DNA of 64,000 nt from Kribbella kalugense (GTDB lineage: Bacteria; Actinomycetota; Actinomycetes; Propionibacteriales; Kribbellaceae). Where the stretch lies: NCBI RefSeq assembly GCF_004365875.1, contig NZ_SODF01000002.1, forward strand, positions 620,001 to 684,000, in the 5' to 3' direction. Positions 1 to 8,362 of this stretch are shown here, piece after piece. The stretch's first letter is position 1, and each line of letters opens with the position of its first letter. Under the pieces are notes generated by a model. That model saw nothing but the letters and a program-made list of their open reading frames with translations. It did no database searches and was not told the DNA's origin. The translations under genes were made by a program, and so were the position numbers.

Positions 1-407
1 TCGTCGTACTCGAGGCCGAAGACCTCGCGGAGGACGAAGACGGCGCGTTCGGTCGGTTTGAGGGTCTCGAGGACCAGCATCATCGCCATCGAGACGCTGT
101 CCGCGAGTTCGACGTCGTCGGCGACGTCCGGGGCGGTCAGCAGCGGTTCGGGCAGCCACGGTCCGACGTACGACTCCCTGCGGCGGCCGAGGGTGCGAAG
201 GCGTTGCAGGGCCTGCCGGCTGGCGATCCGGACCAGGTACGCGCGGTGGTCCAGCACCGTGTCGAGGTCGACGCCGACCCAGCGCAGCCAGGTCTCCTGG
301 AGCACGTCCTCGGCGTCCGCGGCCGAGCCGAGGAGTTCGTAGGCGACGGTGAAGAGGAGGTTGCGATGGGCAACGAAAGACTCGGTGGCTTTGTCGGTAC
401 CGGTCAT
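1..407 (-). CDS. ECF sigma factor, SigJ/ECF41 type (3' part outside window)
   Basis: Partial gene running off the left edge; 135 codons are visible. The protein starts MTGTDKATESFVAHR and continues through a region 2 with AADAEDVLQETWLRW (the core-binding helix) and a region 4 with LKPTERAVFVLREVFGLEYD. These are the hallmarks of SigJ-like ECF41 sigma factors, which normally carry a C-terminal SnoaL-like regulatory domain; that part lies outside the window. An AAGGAG site sits 8 bases before the ATG. The divergent neighbour is a carboxymuconolactone-decarboxylase protein, the usual genomic partner and target of this sigma group. Function (stress-responsive transcription) is inferred from the family. 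Confidence 0.88.
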   Translation of the reverse strand, partial: MTGTDKATESFVAHRNLLFTVAYELLGSAADAEDVLQETWLRWVGVDLDTVLDHRAYLVRIASRQALQRLRTLGRRRESYVGPWLPEPLLTAPDVADDVELADSVSMAMMLVLETLKPTERAVFVLREVFGLEYD

Positions 408-442
408 GGCTGGGCTCCTTGTACGCGCGGGTCTCACCACCA

Positions 443-469
443 GATGCCGGTCACCGGACATCTGTGACA
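443..469 (-). promoter_or_regulatory. candidate ECF41-type promoter of the sigma gene
   Basis: On the minus strand TGTCACA (463-469) is followed after exactly 16 bases by CATC (443-446). The published ECF41 promoter is TGTCACA-N16-CGTC, so this is a one-mismatch match placed about 36 bases before the sigma-factor ATG. It suggests autoregulation. I found no equally good match facing the decarboxylase gene on the plus strand. Confidence 0.5.
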
Positions 470-571
470 CCTCGTTCAGTATGGCGCTCGTCACGTTCTG
501 GGACCGTCACGGCAGTGGCGCCGGCGGCATCTCGTGGTCATCCAGTAGATCTCACGAAGAGGACGAAGACG

Positions 572-1060
572 ATGGAACCCCGTATCGACATGATGCAGAG
601 CGAGTTCGGCGCCAAGGTCGCAAAGCGGCTCTTCGCGGTACACGGCCTGCTGCAGCAGACGTCGCTGCCGCACGCGACGCAGGACCTGGTGATGCTTCGG
701 GCCAGCCAGATCAACGGCTGTGGCCACTGCATCGACATCCACTCGAAAGAGGCCGCAGCCGCGGGCGAGACCACTACTCGCATCAACCTGGTCGCCGGGT
801 GGAGGCACTCGACGGTGTTCACCGAGGAGGAGCAGGCCGCCCTGGCGCTGACCGAGGAGGCCACCCGCCTGGCGGACGCGTCCGAGGGCGTCTCCGACGA
901 GACCTGGTCCCGAGCGGCGAAGTACTACGACGAGGACCAGCTCATCGCGCTGGTGACACTGATCGCGATGATCAACGCGACCAACCGGATGGCCGTCACC
1001 CTCAACCAGCTCGGCGGCTCTTACCAGCCCGGTCTGATGGCGGCCGTCGTCAACCAGTAA
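572..1060 (+). CDS. carboxymuconolactone decarboxylase family (AhpD-like) protein
   Basis: 162 aa, AhpD/CMD fold. The redox-type motif INGCGHCIDIHSKEA gives Cys50, Cys53 and His57 in the CxxCxxxH arrangement of AhpD-like alkylhydroperoxidases, so a peroxidatic or disulfide-exchange role is likely. The ATG at 572 is chosen because AGAGGA lies about 9 bases upstream and the protein then begins at the family start MEPRIDMMQ; a longer in-frame reading from 419 would add residues without homology. It is divergent from the ECF41 sigma gene, the typical pairing. Its end overlaps the convergent DinB gene by 11 bases. Confidence 0.88.
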   Translation: MEPRIDMMQSEFGAKVAKRLFAVHGLLQQTSLPHATQDLVMLRASQINGCGHCIDIHSKEAAAAGETTTRINLVAGWRHSTVFTEEEQAALALTEEATRLADASEGVSDETWSRAAKYYDEDQLIALVTLIAMINATNRMAVTLNQLGGSYQPGLMAAVVNQ

Positions 1061-1571
1061 CGCCAGTAGCCGGCAGGTCCCAGATCCGCTCGGACTCCCA
1101 GGCGTACTCCCAGGCCTGGATGTCCGGCGGTTCGATGCCGAGGCCGGTGAGGATGGCGCAGACCTGTTCGCGGTGGTGGTTGGCGTGGTTGATCGCCTGA
1201 GCGATGAAGATGCCGACCCGGGTGCCGCGAGTGTTGTTGTCGACGATGATGACGCGTTCGACGTCGATCGGCTGGGTGAGGAACACCTCCCAGAGCGCGC
1301 CGGCTTCGCTGTTCCAGTGTCCGAGGGACTCCAGGTCGGCCGCCGGCTCGGCGTCCACGAAGTCGAGCGGACGGTCGATGATCCGGCGGAGGTAGCTGCC
1401 GTCGCACCGGACGATGTGATCGAGGGTCGCGAGAATGCCGCCGAACGTCCCGACGCCGGTGATCTCCAGCTGCTCGGCCGTGAGGTTCTGGGCACGGCAG
1501 AACTCGATCAGGCTTCCGGTCGCCCAGTTGTTGTGCCGGATGGGGTCGTACAGCAGGTCGTTGAGTCCCAT
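1050..1571 (-). CDS. DinB family protein
   Basis: 173 aa, starting MGLNDLLYDPIRHNNWATGSL. The N-terminal helix carrying H/N-N-x-W and the segment ATLDHIVRCDGSYLRRI, followed by NHANHHREQVCAILTGLGI near residues 133-151, match the DinB four-helix fold with its histidine triad (metal site). In actinobacteria such proteins are often thiol-dependent (mycothiol) transferases, but the substrate cannot be read from sequence. It overlaps the 3' end of the convergent CMD gene. Likely monocistronic. Confidence 0.8.
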   Translation of the reverse strand: MGLNDLLYDPIRHNNWATGSLIEFCRAQNLTAEQLEITGVGTFGGILATLDHIVRCDGSYLRRIIDRPLDFVDAEPAADLESLGHWNSEAGALWEVFLTQPIDVERVIIVDNNTRGTRVGIFIAQAINHANHHREQVCAILTGLGIEPPDIQAWEYAWESERIWDLPATGVTG

Positions 1572-1641
1572 GGAGCCAAGCTAGCCGCGCCGACCCCGCC
1601 CGAGGTACTGGATTTGACCCCGGGCGAGGCGACGGTGCGGG

Positions 1642-2052
1642 TCAGCCGGCCGCGACGTTGACCATCCAGTTGATGCCGAACTTGTCGGCCACCATGCCGA
1701 ACTCGTCGCCCCACATCTGCTTCTCGAGCGGCATCGTCACCTTGCCGCCGTCGGCGGACAGTTTCTCGTAGTACCCGCGGAGCTCGTCTCCGTCGCCGCT
1801 CAGGCTGATCGAGATGTTCTCACCCGGGTTGTACGGCATGCCCTGCGGCGTGTCGGACGCCATCAGGGTGAACCCGCTCGGCGTCTCGAGCTGGGCGTGC
1901 ATCAGCAGGTCGTCGTCCTCCGGGCCGTGGCCCGCGCCGAACTCCTTGAAGGTGTTCGTGGACAGCTCACCGCCGAAGACCCCCTGGTAGAACTCCATCG
2001 CCGCGCGCGCGTCCCCGTTGTACTGAATGTACGGATTGAGCCGGGATGCCAT
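1642..2052 (-). CDS. VOC (glyoxalase/bleomycin-resistance fold) protein, PhnB-like
   Basis: 136 aa. The opening MASRLNPYIQYNGDARAAMEFYQGVFGG and the later ISISLSGDGDELRGYYEKLSADG and KQMWGDEFGMVADKFG are typical of the PhnB-like branch of the vicinal-oxygen-chelate fold, without a clear enzyme assignment. The ATG at 2052 is preferred over an upstream in-frame start at 2154 because GGAAGGAA lies just before it and the protein then starts at the family boundary. It stands alone, back to back with another VOC gene on the plus strand. Confidence 0.85.
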   Translation of the reverse strand: MASRLNPYIQYNGDARAAMEFYQGVFGGELSTNTFKEFGAGHGPEDDDLLMHAQLETPSGFTLMASDTPQGMPYNPGENISISLSGDGDELRGYYEKLSADGGKVTMPLEKQMWGDEFGMVADKFGINWMVNVAAG

Positions 2053-2171
2053 CGAATCGTTCCTTCCCCCAACTGGCCGGACCCTCTGGTACGGCGCTAT
2101 GTCCGCACAGTAAACCTGCCCACCGACAGTCCGCGAGGCCCTGCAACCGGCCATCCGGTTAAGGTCTCCGC

Positions 2172-2546
2172 ATGATCCTGCGACACATCACCATCGATGC
2201 CGGAAACCCCTATGAACTCGCGCAGTTCTGGAGCAAAGTGACCGGCTGGCCGGTGGCCGACGGCGACGCGCCAGGTGACGACGAAGTACTGATCGAGGCG
2301 CCGGCGCCGGTTCCCGCGCTGCTGTTCATCGCGATCCCCGAAGGCAAGACCGTGAAGAACCGGGTGCACCTCGACTGGGGCCCGACCGAGCGCACCCGCA
2401 ACGAAGAGGTCGAGCGGATCCTGTCCCTCGGCGGCACCATCTACGAGGACCACCGGGTCCCCGACGGCCGCGGCTGGGTGACGATGAAGGACATCGAAGG
2501 CAACGAGTTCTGTGTAGAACGCAGCGACGCCGAACGCGCCGGCTGA
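2172..2546 (+). CDS. VOC family protein (glyoxalase-like)
   Basis: 124 aa, starting MILRHITIDAGNPYELAQFWSKVTGWPV. It is a single VOC module of the small actinobacterial type (Glyoxalase_6-like), ending in the usual MKDIEGNEFCVER motif that supplies the metal-ligand glutamate in active members. The same KDIEGNEFC/QDIEGNEFC ending is seen in the 7830-8264 protein, so the two are paralogues. Reaction unknown. Confidence 0.85.
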   Translation: MILRHITIDAGNPYELAQFWSKVTGWPVADGDAPGDDEVLIEAPAPVPALLFIAIPEGKTVKNRVHLDWGPTERTRNEEVERILSLGGTIYEDHRVPDGRGWVTMKDIEGNEFCVERSDAERAG

Positions 2547-2679
2547 ATCTCAGCGGCCTACCCGATGTGGTCGAGCGACCACGTGCCGTAGCTCGCGAAC
2601 GAGCGTCGTACTGCACGTGTCTGATTCCGGCATGGCCGAAAATCTATCCGTGGCTTGAGTCTTCGGGGATGCTGGAGAA

Positions 2680-2811
2680 ATGAAGCGGTGGTGGCGGAAG
2701 AGGAAGCGGGCTGCCGAGGACGGGGAACCGCGGCGGCGAGGGGTGTACCGGGACGAGGTCAAGGACCTTCGGGCCCGGCTGACGTCTGAGGGGTACACGC
2801 TCAAGCACTGA
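2680..2811 (+). CDS. small basic hypothetical protein (43 aa)
   Basis: A short reading frame starting MKRWWRKRKRAAEDGEP and ending LRARLTSEGYTLKH. Third codon positions are strongly G/C, as in the neighbouring genes, and a GGAG lies just before the ATG, though very close (2-3 bases). The N-terminus is rich in Trp, Lys and Arg and the C-terminal half looks helical. No family is recognised. It sits in a 400-base gap otherwise lacking genes. Confidence 0.35.
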   Translation: MKRWWRKRKRAAEDGEPRRRGVYRDEVKDLRARLTSEGYTLKH

Positions 2812-2943
2812 ACGCCGGATGACAACCAATCGGTCCAGGTTGGCATCTAATGCGTGGGGGTTGGGGGATGCATGCAGCGGATTCGGGGGTCACCGCGTCA
2901 TGTAGGTGTAAGGAAAAGGCGATTCCGGCTGGGGGGCGTCCAG

Positions 2944-3789
2944 ATGCTGCAACATGTCCAGAAACCACCTGGGCGAGAACCGGTGTCGGCGGTACGGGCG
3001 TTCTTCGGATCCCTTGCCGCGATCATCGTGACGCTGGTTGTACTGGCGCTGCTCGGCGGACTGCTCGTCGCACTCGAGCCGCGGACGACCGACGCCGACA
3101 CCACGGCCGACGGCACCGGCTCGTACGCCGTACCCACGGTCGGGCCGGGGCTCTACGGATCGGGCACGCTCGGCCCCTGGCAGAACCTGATCCGCCGGAT
3201 CTCCAGCGAGGACCAGATCCGCGACGTACTGGCGTTCGACGGGATCTTCCTGTTCGGGGACAGCATCGCCGTACAGGACAGCTCGGGACTGGAGCGACTG
3301 CTGGCGGACCGTACTGGTGACTCGATCGCGTTTCACGACTGGTCCGGTCAGCCGACGTCCGCAGCGGTCGACGCACTCGCGGAGTGGTCGCGTGACTACG
3401 GTCTGCCCCGGCGGATCGTGATGGCGGTCGGTACGAACGACATCTTCGACCCGCCCGCGTTCGCGGCGCAGGTCGAGCGGGCGATGAAGATCGCCGGCCC
3501 GAACCGGACGGTGTACTGGGTGAACGTGTACGCCGGCCGCACCAAGCAGCCGGCCGCCGTACGGGACGCGGACCTTGCCAACAGCGCCTGGATCAACCAG
3601 CAGCTCGACGAGGCCGCGCTGAACCACCCGAACCTGCGGATCATCGGATGGTCCGACTTCCTCGCCTCCCGACCGAGCGGACCGGCGCCGTACCTGCGCG
3701 ACGGCGTCCACACCACCAACCCCCTCGGCGGCAACGCCCGCAACCAGCTGATCGTCGACGCCCTCCAGGACAGCGCCGCCAAGCGCTAG
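2944..3789 (+). CDS. membrane-anchored SGNH/GDSL-type hydrolase
   Basis: 281 aa. After about 20 cytoplasmic residues there is one membrane segment (about 20-44), then an extracellular SGNH domain. Block I is LFGDSIAV (Ser107 nucleophile), block III is VGTND (163-166) and block V is DGVHT (Asp253, His256). The family hydrolyses ester bonds, often acetyl groups on polysaccharides. The ATG at 2944 is chosen for the GGGGGG stretch 7 bases upstream; in-frame starts at 2854 and 2872 lack such a site. It lies directly before the secreted heparinase-type lyase, so a role in extracellular polysaccharide processing is plausible. Confidence 0.85.
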   Translation: MLQHVQKPPGREPVSAVRAFFGSLAAIIVTLVVLALLGGLLVALEPRTTDADTTADGTGSYAVPTVGPGLYGSGTLGPWQNLIRRISSEDQIRDVLAFDGIFLFGDSIAVQDSSGLERLLADRTGDSIAFHDWSGQPTSAAVDALAEWSRDYGLPRRIVMAVGTNDIFDPPAFAAQVERAMKIAGPNRTVYWVNVYAGRTKQPAAVRDADLANSAWINQQLDEAALNHPNLRIIGWSDFLASRPSGPAPYLRDGVHTTNPLGGNARNQLIVDALQDSAAKR

Positions 3790-3823
3790 CTCAACGATCC
3801 TTGCCTCAAGCCCCGAATCCGAC

Positions 3824-3852
3824 GCAACTTTTCTGACCCCTCCGGACATCTA
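3824..3852 (+). promoter_or_regulatory. candidate ECF (SigE-like) promoter before the heparinase-type gene
   Basis: GCAACT (3824-3829), 17 bases, then CATCTA (3847-3852). This resembles the Streptomyces SigE-type cell-envelope promoter pattern GCAACC-N16-CGTCT. A similar pair stands before the paralogous gene at 20472 and before the gene at 61588. The rest of the 211-base gap 3790-4000 shows no gene. Confidence 0.42.
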
Positions 3853-4000
3853 TAAGGCAGGGGAACAAATCAGACCTCGGGGGGACCGAGTCTGAAGCAG
3901 CGACACAAACCACCAGACCACATGTCCCGGGGATCGCCCTGCCCGAATTCAGGTCTAGGCCAGAATAAGCACGTCCTGGGGCGTGCGGTGAGGACGAACG

Positions 4001-5893
4001 ATGCCCGCGAGACATCTGCGAACGACCAGTACGACGCTGCGACTCACGATCGCGCTACTCTTGAGCGCCGCCGTACTCGCCGCCGTCCTGGTGGTCCCGT
4101 GGGGCGGCTCCAAGCCGGAGGCCGCGCCGGACCCGACCGTGAGCCACACAGCCGAACCACCGACCGCCCCGCCGACGCCGGCGAAGCAGAACACCTACAC
4201 CTGCACGCCGTACAGCGGTATCGACCAAGCGAACCCGGTCGCCAACCTCTACCGCGACACCTACACCTGGGGTACGACGCCGCCGACCAAGATCGGCGAC
4301 GGCAAGGGCAACATCAACTGGCGGCTGAACCCGGACAACAACCCGAGCTGGTACATGTGGCTGCACTCACTTCGTTGGCTAGGGCAAGGAATCACCGCCG
4401 GAGCCAAGGGTGACAAGCGAGCGCTGCAACGGGTCAGCGCGATCGCGCACGACTGGGTCAACGACAACCCGTACTCGTGGAAGTCCGACATCGGTGCGTA
4501 CGAGTCGACCATGCACCGCGCCAACGTGCTGATCTGCCTGCGGCAAGCGGTCCTGTCCGGGCTGCACGTCGCCCGACTGCCGCTGACGTACGCCTGGCTG
4601 GACAAGGCTTTGCTGGATCACGCATGGTTCCTGCAGAAGAACTGGAGCGGCGACTGGAACCACGGCACCGACGAAAGCCTCGCGCTGTTCGGGATCGGAT
4701 GCACGTTGAAGCGGAACGATCTGAAGCAGGTCGCGGTCGGCCGGTTGACGGGTGCGATCAGGACCTCGATCGACACCCAGGGTTCGACGAACGAGCAGTC
4801 GACGGCGTACGCGCAGTTCAACTACCTGCTCTGGGGGCGGGCGATCGACGCGCTGCAGAAGTGCGGTGTCGATCCGGGTACGACGATCAACGCGCGGCGC
4901 CGGGAGCTGGCGAAATGGCTCGCGCTCGCGACCAACTCGCTCGGGAACCTGCCGCAGCTCGGCGACTCCGAGGTCGTCCGTACGACGCCGGTCACCGGGA
5001 CGGTCCTCGAGTACGCCGGGACGCTCGGGAAGAGCGGGATCCGGCCGACGCAGCGGATCGGGATCTTCGACGCCGGGTACATCTTCGGGCGGACCGGGTG
5101 GGGCGAGACGCGGCCGTTCACCCAGGAGTCGACGTACAGCATCCGGTTCGGGCCGACGCAGAAGCTGCACGGGCACAACGACCACACGTCGGTCACGTAC
5201 ACCTCTCACGGGCGCGACATCCTGATCGACGGCGGGCATGCCGGGTACAAGATGGACGACTGGCGGTTCTGGGCGAAGAGCCAGTTCGCGCACAACGAGC
5301 TGACGGTGAAGTCGGCGACCGGGCATCCGGATACTGCGCTGACACGGTCGTCGCTCCAGGCAACGTCGGAGTACTACGAGCTTCGCGATGCTCCTGGCGC
5401 CGGCGTCGACAGGACCAGGGACGTGCTGGTGCTGAAGGACCCGGATCTGATGGTCGTGCTGGACCGCGGCACGTCGGCGGCCGACCAGGACTACTCGACG
5501 CTGTGGCACCTGCCGTCGGACCAGAAGGTGGTTGTCGGCGGCAACGATCGCGCGGTGGCCGCCCGGCCGGGTGATCGGGTGAAGACGACGCTGTTGCAGA
5601 TCCCGTTCCAGCAGCAGACGACGCCGATCGAGGTGACGAGCGGTTCGCAGGATCCGATTCAGGGGTGGCACTACCTGACCATCGACAAACGGCTGCCGGC
5701 GCCGGTGGTGAAGTTCAACCGCTCCGGGCGTACGGCGAACATCCTGTCCGTGATCGTGCCGACCCGGACCAACGCGGCCGTCTCGTACACGACCTCCTGG
5801 CAGGGCTCCCGCATGCTGGTGAACCTGAAGGTCGACGGCGTCACAACCGTCGTCGGCGTCTCGCCGGACGGAACCCTGCAACGGATCAAGTAA
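4001..5893 (+). CDS. secreted heparinase II/III-type polysaccharide lyase-like protein
   Basis: 630 aa. A signal anchor (about residues 13-33) is followed by a Pro/Thr-rich linker and then a long helical toroid domain with WNHGTDES (219-226), NEQSTAYAQFNY (264-275) and the beta-sheet domain with LHGHNDHTS (389-397). These His, Tyr and Asn-rich motifs are the usual catalytic elements of PL12/15/21-type lyases. The target polysaccharide is unknown; uronic-acid-containing exopolysaccharide is likely. GAGGACG precedes the ATG. It is a close paralogue of the protein at 20472-22385. Confidence 0.85.
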   Translation: MPARHLRTTSTTLRLTIALLLSAAVLAAVLVVPWGGSKPEAAPDPTVSHTAEPPTAPPTPAKQNTYTCTPYSGIDQANPVANLYRDTYTWGTTPPTKIGDGKGNINWRLNPDNNPSWYMWLHSLRWLGQGITAGAKGDKRALQRVSAIAHDWVNDNPYSWKSDIGAYESTMHRANVLICLRQAVLSGLHVARLPLTYAWLDKALLDHAWFLQKNWSGDWNHGTDESLALFGIGCTLKRNDLKQVAVGRLTGAIRTSIDTQGSTNEQSTAYAQFNYLLWGRAIDALQKCGVDPGTTINARRRELAKWLALATNSLGNLPQLGDSEVVRTTPVTGTVLEYAGTLGKSGIRPTQRIGIFDAGYIFGRTGWGETRPFTQESTYSIRFGPTQKLHGHNDHTSVTYTSHGRDILIDGGHAGYKMDDWRFWAKSQFAHNELTVKSATGHPDTALTRSSLQATSEYYELRDAPGAGVDRTRDVLVLKDPDLMVVLDRGTSAADQDYSTLWHLPSDQKVVVGGNDRAVAARPGDRVKTTLLQIPFQQQTTPIEVTSGSQDPIQGWHYLTIDKRLPAPVVKFNRSGRTANILSVIVPTRTNAAVSYTTSWQGSRMLVNLKVDGVTTVVGVSPDGTLQRIK

Positions 5894-5907
5894 TGCCGGA
5901 CCCGCAC

Positions 5908-5976
5908 GCCATCACAATTGCCGCAGTCGACCCACGCTGAGCGTGCGCCGACTCGGTCGGCGCCAGTTGTGATGGC
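5908..5976. terminator. bidirectional hairpin region between convergent genes
   Basis: GCCATCACAATTG (5908-5920) pairs with CAGTTGTGATGGC (5964-5976) with one mismatch, and the loop holds further short hairpins (CACGCTGAGCGTG and CGCCGACTCGGTCGGCG). It lies between the convergent heparinase-type and DinB genes, where a shared terminator is expected. No T-tract follows. Confidence 0.5.
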
Positions 5977-6032
5977 CTGGCAGTCCGCCTCTAGTGCCCG
6001 CCGGTCACGTCGCGCACCTCTGGGCCCGCCGG

Positions 6033-6617
6033 TCAGGTCGCCTTCGCGCCGACGGGCTTCCAGTCGCTCGGCGGGTCCTCGCCGACTCGGCCGTCGACGG
6101 ACTCGCGGATGAGATCGGCGTGGCCGGTGTGGCGCCCGTACTCCTCGATCAGATCGCAGACCAGGCGTCGAAGGCTCGCGTGCTGCCCGTTCGGCCAGCT
6201 GATGTCCGCCGGCTGGTCGAGCCCGCCGTCATCGATCGCCTTGGCGAGAGTCTCCCTGGAACGCGCAACCGCGCCGTCCCACAGGGCATACAGCTCGTCC
6301 GGCGTGTTCTCGACCGCGGAGTTGAACTCCCAGTCGTTGTCGTCCCGCCAGCCGTTCTCGACCCACGGCCCGCCCATCGGCAGTCCACGGAACTTTACGT
6401 CGAACATGTAGTCCTCGTTCGCCGCGAGATGCTTCATCAACCCGCCGAGCGTGATCGACGACGCCCCGATCCGCGCGTTCAGCCCGTCCGCGTCCAACCC
6501 GTCCACCTTGAACCGGAACGTCGTACGCAACCGATCCAACGCCCCGACCAGGTGCTCCGCATCACTCCCCGCAAGCGGCGGCTCCCACCACGGCGAAACC
6601 CACTCATTCTCACTCAT
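6033..6617 (-). CDS. DinB family protein (DUF664, possible mycothiol transferase)
   Basis: 194 aa, starting MSENEWVSPWWEPPLAGSDAEHLVGALDRLRTTFRFKVDGL. The pattern LGGLMKHLAANEDYMFDV around residues 57-74 and LVCDLIEEYGRHTGHADLIRE near 151-171 carry the histidines of the DUF664/DinB metal site. Actinobacterial members are annotated as mycothiol-dependent transferases; the substrate is unknown. It is the third DinB-like or mycothiol-type enzyme in this 13-kb stretch (others at 1050 and 11680). Confidence 0.83.
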   Translation of the reverse strand: MSENEWVSPWWEPPLAGSDAEHLVGALDRLRTTFRFKVDGLDADGLNARIGASSITLGGLMKHLAANEDYMFDVKFRGLPMGGPWVENGWRDDNDWEFNSAVENTPDELYALWDGAVARSRETLAKAIDDGGLDQPADISWPNGQHASLRRLVCDLIEEYGRHTGHADLIRESVDGRVGEDPPSDWKPVGAKAT

Positions 6618-6662
6618 GCCAGCACCGTAACCCCCATTCCGGACACTCCCCTTCCGGAACCA

Positions 6663-7253
6663 TCACCCCCCAGGAAACCAGCCAGTGCGCTCGTAGACAT
6701 TCCGATCCCCAAGCCAGTGACGAAACTCGTCGTACGACCGCACGCCACCATCGAGCACCGCCTGATACAGCCAATACCCAGGCGCCCGCTCCCCTAACGA
6801 AGCCGCCTCCTCCTTGACCGCGAGAATCGCGTCCCGGCTCGCCGGCGTCAGCACCTCCCGCAGCGCCGCCGTCAGCGGCCCGCCACCTAGCACATCAGAC
6901 CCGAACACCCACATGTCCACGGTCCAGGTGACCTCATCGGAGAGCTCGTACTCGAGCTTCCAGTACTGCCCCTGCTCGTGCCGATCGCGCGCGTCGAGGT
7001 ACGTGATCCGCCGTACCTTCGGCAGCTCCGCCAGCGGCCCCATTACCGCGAACCCATCCGCGACTCGCGGCTCGTCGGAGCGGATCTCCAGATCGATATC
7101 CGGCTCGACCACCAGCCCGATCCCGACCGAACCGACGACCGTCACGTCGCCGTACCTGCTCCAACGCCCGATCAGATCCAGCTCACTGATCAGCTCCTGC
7201 GCAACCTGCAGTCGGGCCTCGGCCCGGGCCGCGCGCTCGTCCGAGCCGTTCAT
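6663..7253 (-). CDS. nucleotidyltransferase-fold protein
   Basis: 196 aa. VTVVGSVGIGLVVEPDIDLEI gives the Gly41-Ser42 turn and the Asp52-x-Asp54 pair of the minimal nucleotidyltransferase fold (G-S-x9-D-x-D). The rest, with many aromatic and acidic residues, is not a recognised antibiotic-modifying subtype. Its start overlaps the stop of the upstream acetyltransferase gene by 4 bases (ATGA), so the two are translationally coupled. Substrate unknown. Confidence 0.7.
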   Translation of the reverse strand: MNGSDERAARAEARLQVAQELISELDLIGRWSRYGDVTVVGSVGIGLVVEPDIDLEIRSDEPRVADGFAVMGPLAELPKVRRITYLDARDRHEQGQYWKLEYELSDEVTWTVDMWVFGSDVLGGGPLTAALREVLTPASRDAILAVKEEAASLGERAPGYWLYQAVLDGGVRSYDEFRHWLGDRNVYERTGWFPGG

Positions 7254-7813
7254 AGATTGCGACGTACGACGACGTTGTGTTTGGCGGTGGTGCGTTCTTC
7301 GGCGTACGTCGTGAAGCCGGCGTCGAGGAACGTGCTCAGCACACCGCGCCCCGGATCGCCGGGCATCGTCTTGACCGGGTAGGCCTCGACCACCCGCGCA
7401 CCCGAACTCCGCGCGTACTCAACCGCCGCCTCGACCATCGGCAACGTGAGCCCACACCCGCGATACCCGCTCTTCACGAACAGGCAGTTGATCGCCCAGA
7501 CCAACTCATTCTCAGGCTCGTCGATCGGCAACACCCGCGAATGCACGATCGCGTAGTACTCCGTCCGCGGCGCAACCGCACACCAAACAGCCGGCCGCTC
7601 ATCGACGTACCCAATCAACCCCACCGGCATCCCTGCGCGCACGAACCCTTCCAACGCAGCCCGATTCTCCGCACCCCCATTCGCAGCGACCACCCGCGAA
7701 GGCAACCGCCGAGCCATGCACCAACACCCCCGAGTCCCCCCACTAGGCCCAAACAACTCAACCAGGTCCCCCCACCGCCCCTGATCCACAACCCGAGCCA
7801 CGAGCCCAGTCAC
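7250..7813 (-). CDS. GNAT family N-acetyltransferase
   Basis: 187 aa. The core LVWAINCLFVKSGYRGCGLTLPMVEAAVEYARSSGARVVEAYPV (about 108-151) is the GNAT beta4-alpha3 region, with RGCG as a variant of the acetyl-CoA pyrophosphate loop (Q/RxxGxG/A). The early GCWCMARRLPSR motif is common in an actinobacterial subgroup. Acceptor unknown. It forms a pair with the nucleotidyltransferase-fold gene through a 4-base overlap. Confidence 0.8.
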   Translation of the reverse strand: MTGLVARVVDQGRWGDLVELFGPSGGTRGCWCMARRLPSRVVAANGGAENRAALEGFVRAGMPVGLIGYVDERPAVWCAVAPRTEYYAIVHSRVLPIDEPENELVWAINCLFVKSGYRGCGLTLPMVEAAVEYARSSGARVVEAYPVKTMPGDPGRGVLSTFLDAGFTTYAEERTTAKHNVVVRRNL

Positions 7814-7829
7814 CGCTCTGAACCTTCGC

Positions 7830-8264
7830 TCAGTCGAGGCAGAATTCGTTGCCTTCGATGTCTTGCATGTTTTGGCAGGACTCGTTTTCCTCGTCGGCGA
7901 GGAGTAGTTGTCCGCGTACGGCGCCGAGTGGGATCAGGCGGGCGCATTCGGCCTCGAGTGCGGCCAGGCGTTCTTCGCCGACGAGGCCGGTGCCGACCCG
8001 TACGTCGAGGTGTACCCGATTCTTGACGACCTTGCCTTCGGGAACGCGCTGGAAGAACAGTCGCGGGCCGACGCCGGTGGGATCAACGCACGCGAACGCC
8101 GATCCCTGCGCCTCCGGCGGAAGCGAGCGGTTGAAGTCGTCCCAGGTGGCGAAGCCCTCGGGTGGCGGCGGTACGACGTACCCCAGCACCTCGCACCAGA
8201 ACCGAGCAACCCGCTCAGGATCCGCACAATCAAACGTGACCTGGAACTGCTTCACCGACGCCAT
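7830..8264 (-). CDS. VOC family protein (glyoxalase-like)
   Basis: 144 aa, starting MASVKQFQVTFDCADPERVARFWCEVLGYVV and ending CQNMQDIEGNEFCLD. Single VOC module, paralogous to the plus-strand protein at 2172. RVARFWCEVLGY and the terminal glutamate-bearing motif match the Glyoxalase_6-type family. Reaction unknown. It is 16 bases upstream of the acetyltransferase gene on the same strand and may share its transcript. Confidence 0.83.
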   Translation of the reverse strand: MASVKQFQVTFDCADPERVARFWCEVLGYVVPPPPEGFATWDDFNRSLPPEAQGSAFACVDPTGVGPRLFFQRVPEGKVVKNRVHLDVRVGTGLVGEERLAALEAECARLIPLGAVRGQLLLADEENESCQNMQDIEGNEFCLD

Positions 8265-8362
8265 CGCACCACCATAAAGGCCCCGGTTCTACACGCCGAT
8301 GCTGGTAGGCGCGCACCGACGTACCCGCGTTGTTACTGACCATCGCGACTTGTCGATCAGCT

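Noticed and set aside
2850..3320. 156-codon frame overlapping the SGNH gene start
   Set aside because: Another frame of the SGNH gene; composition is Arg/Thr-rich and no motif is seen.
4379..5881. 500-codon minus-strand frame opposite the first heparinase-type gene
   Set aside because: Arg/Val/Pro-rich antisense shadow without recognisable domains.
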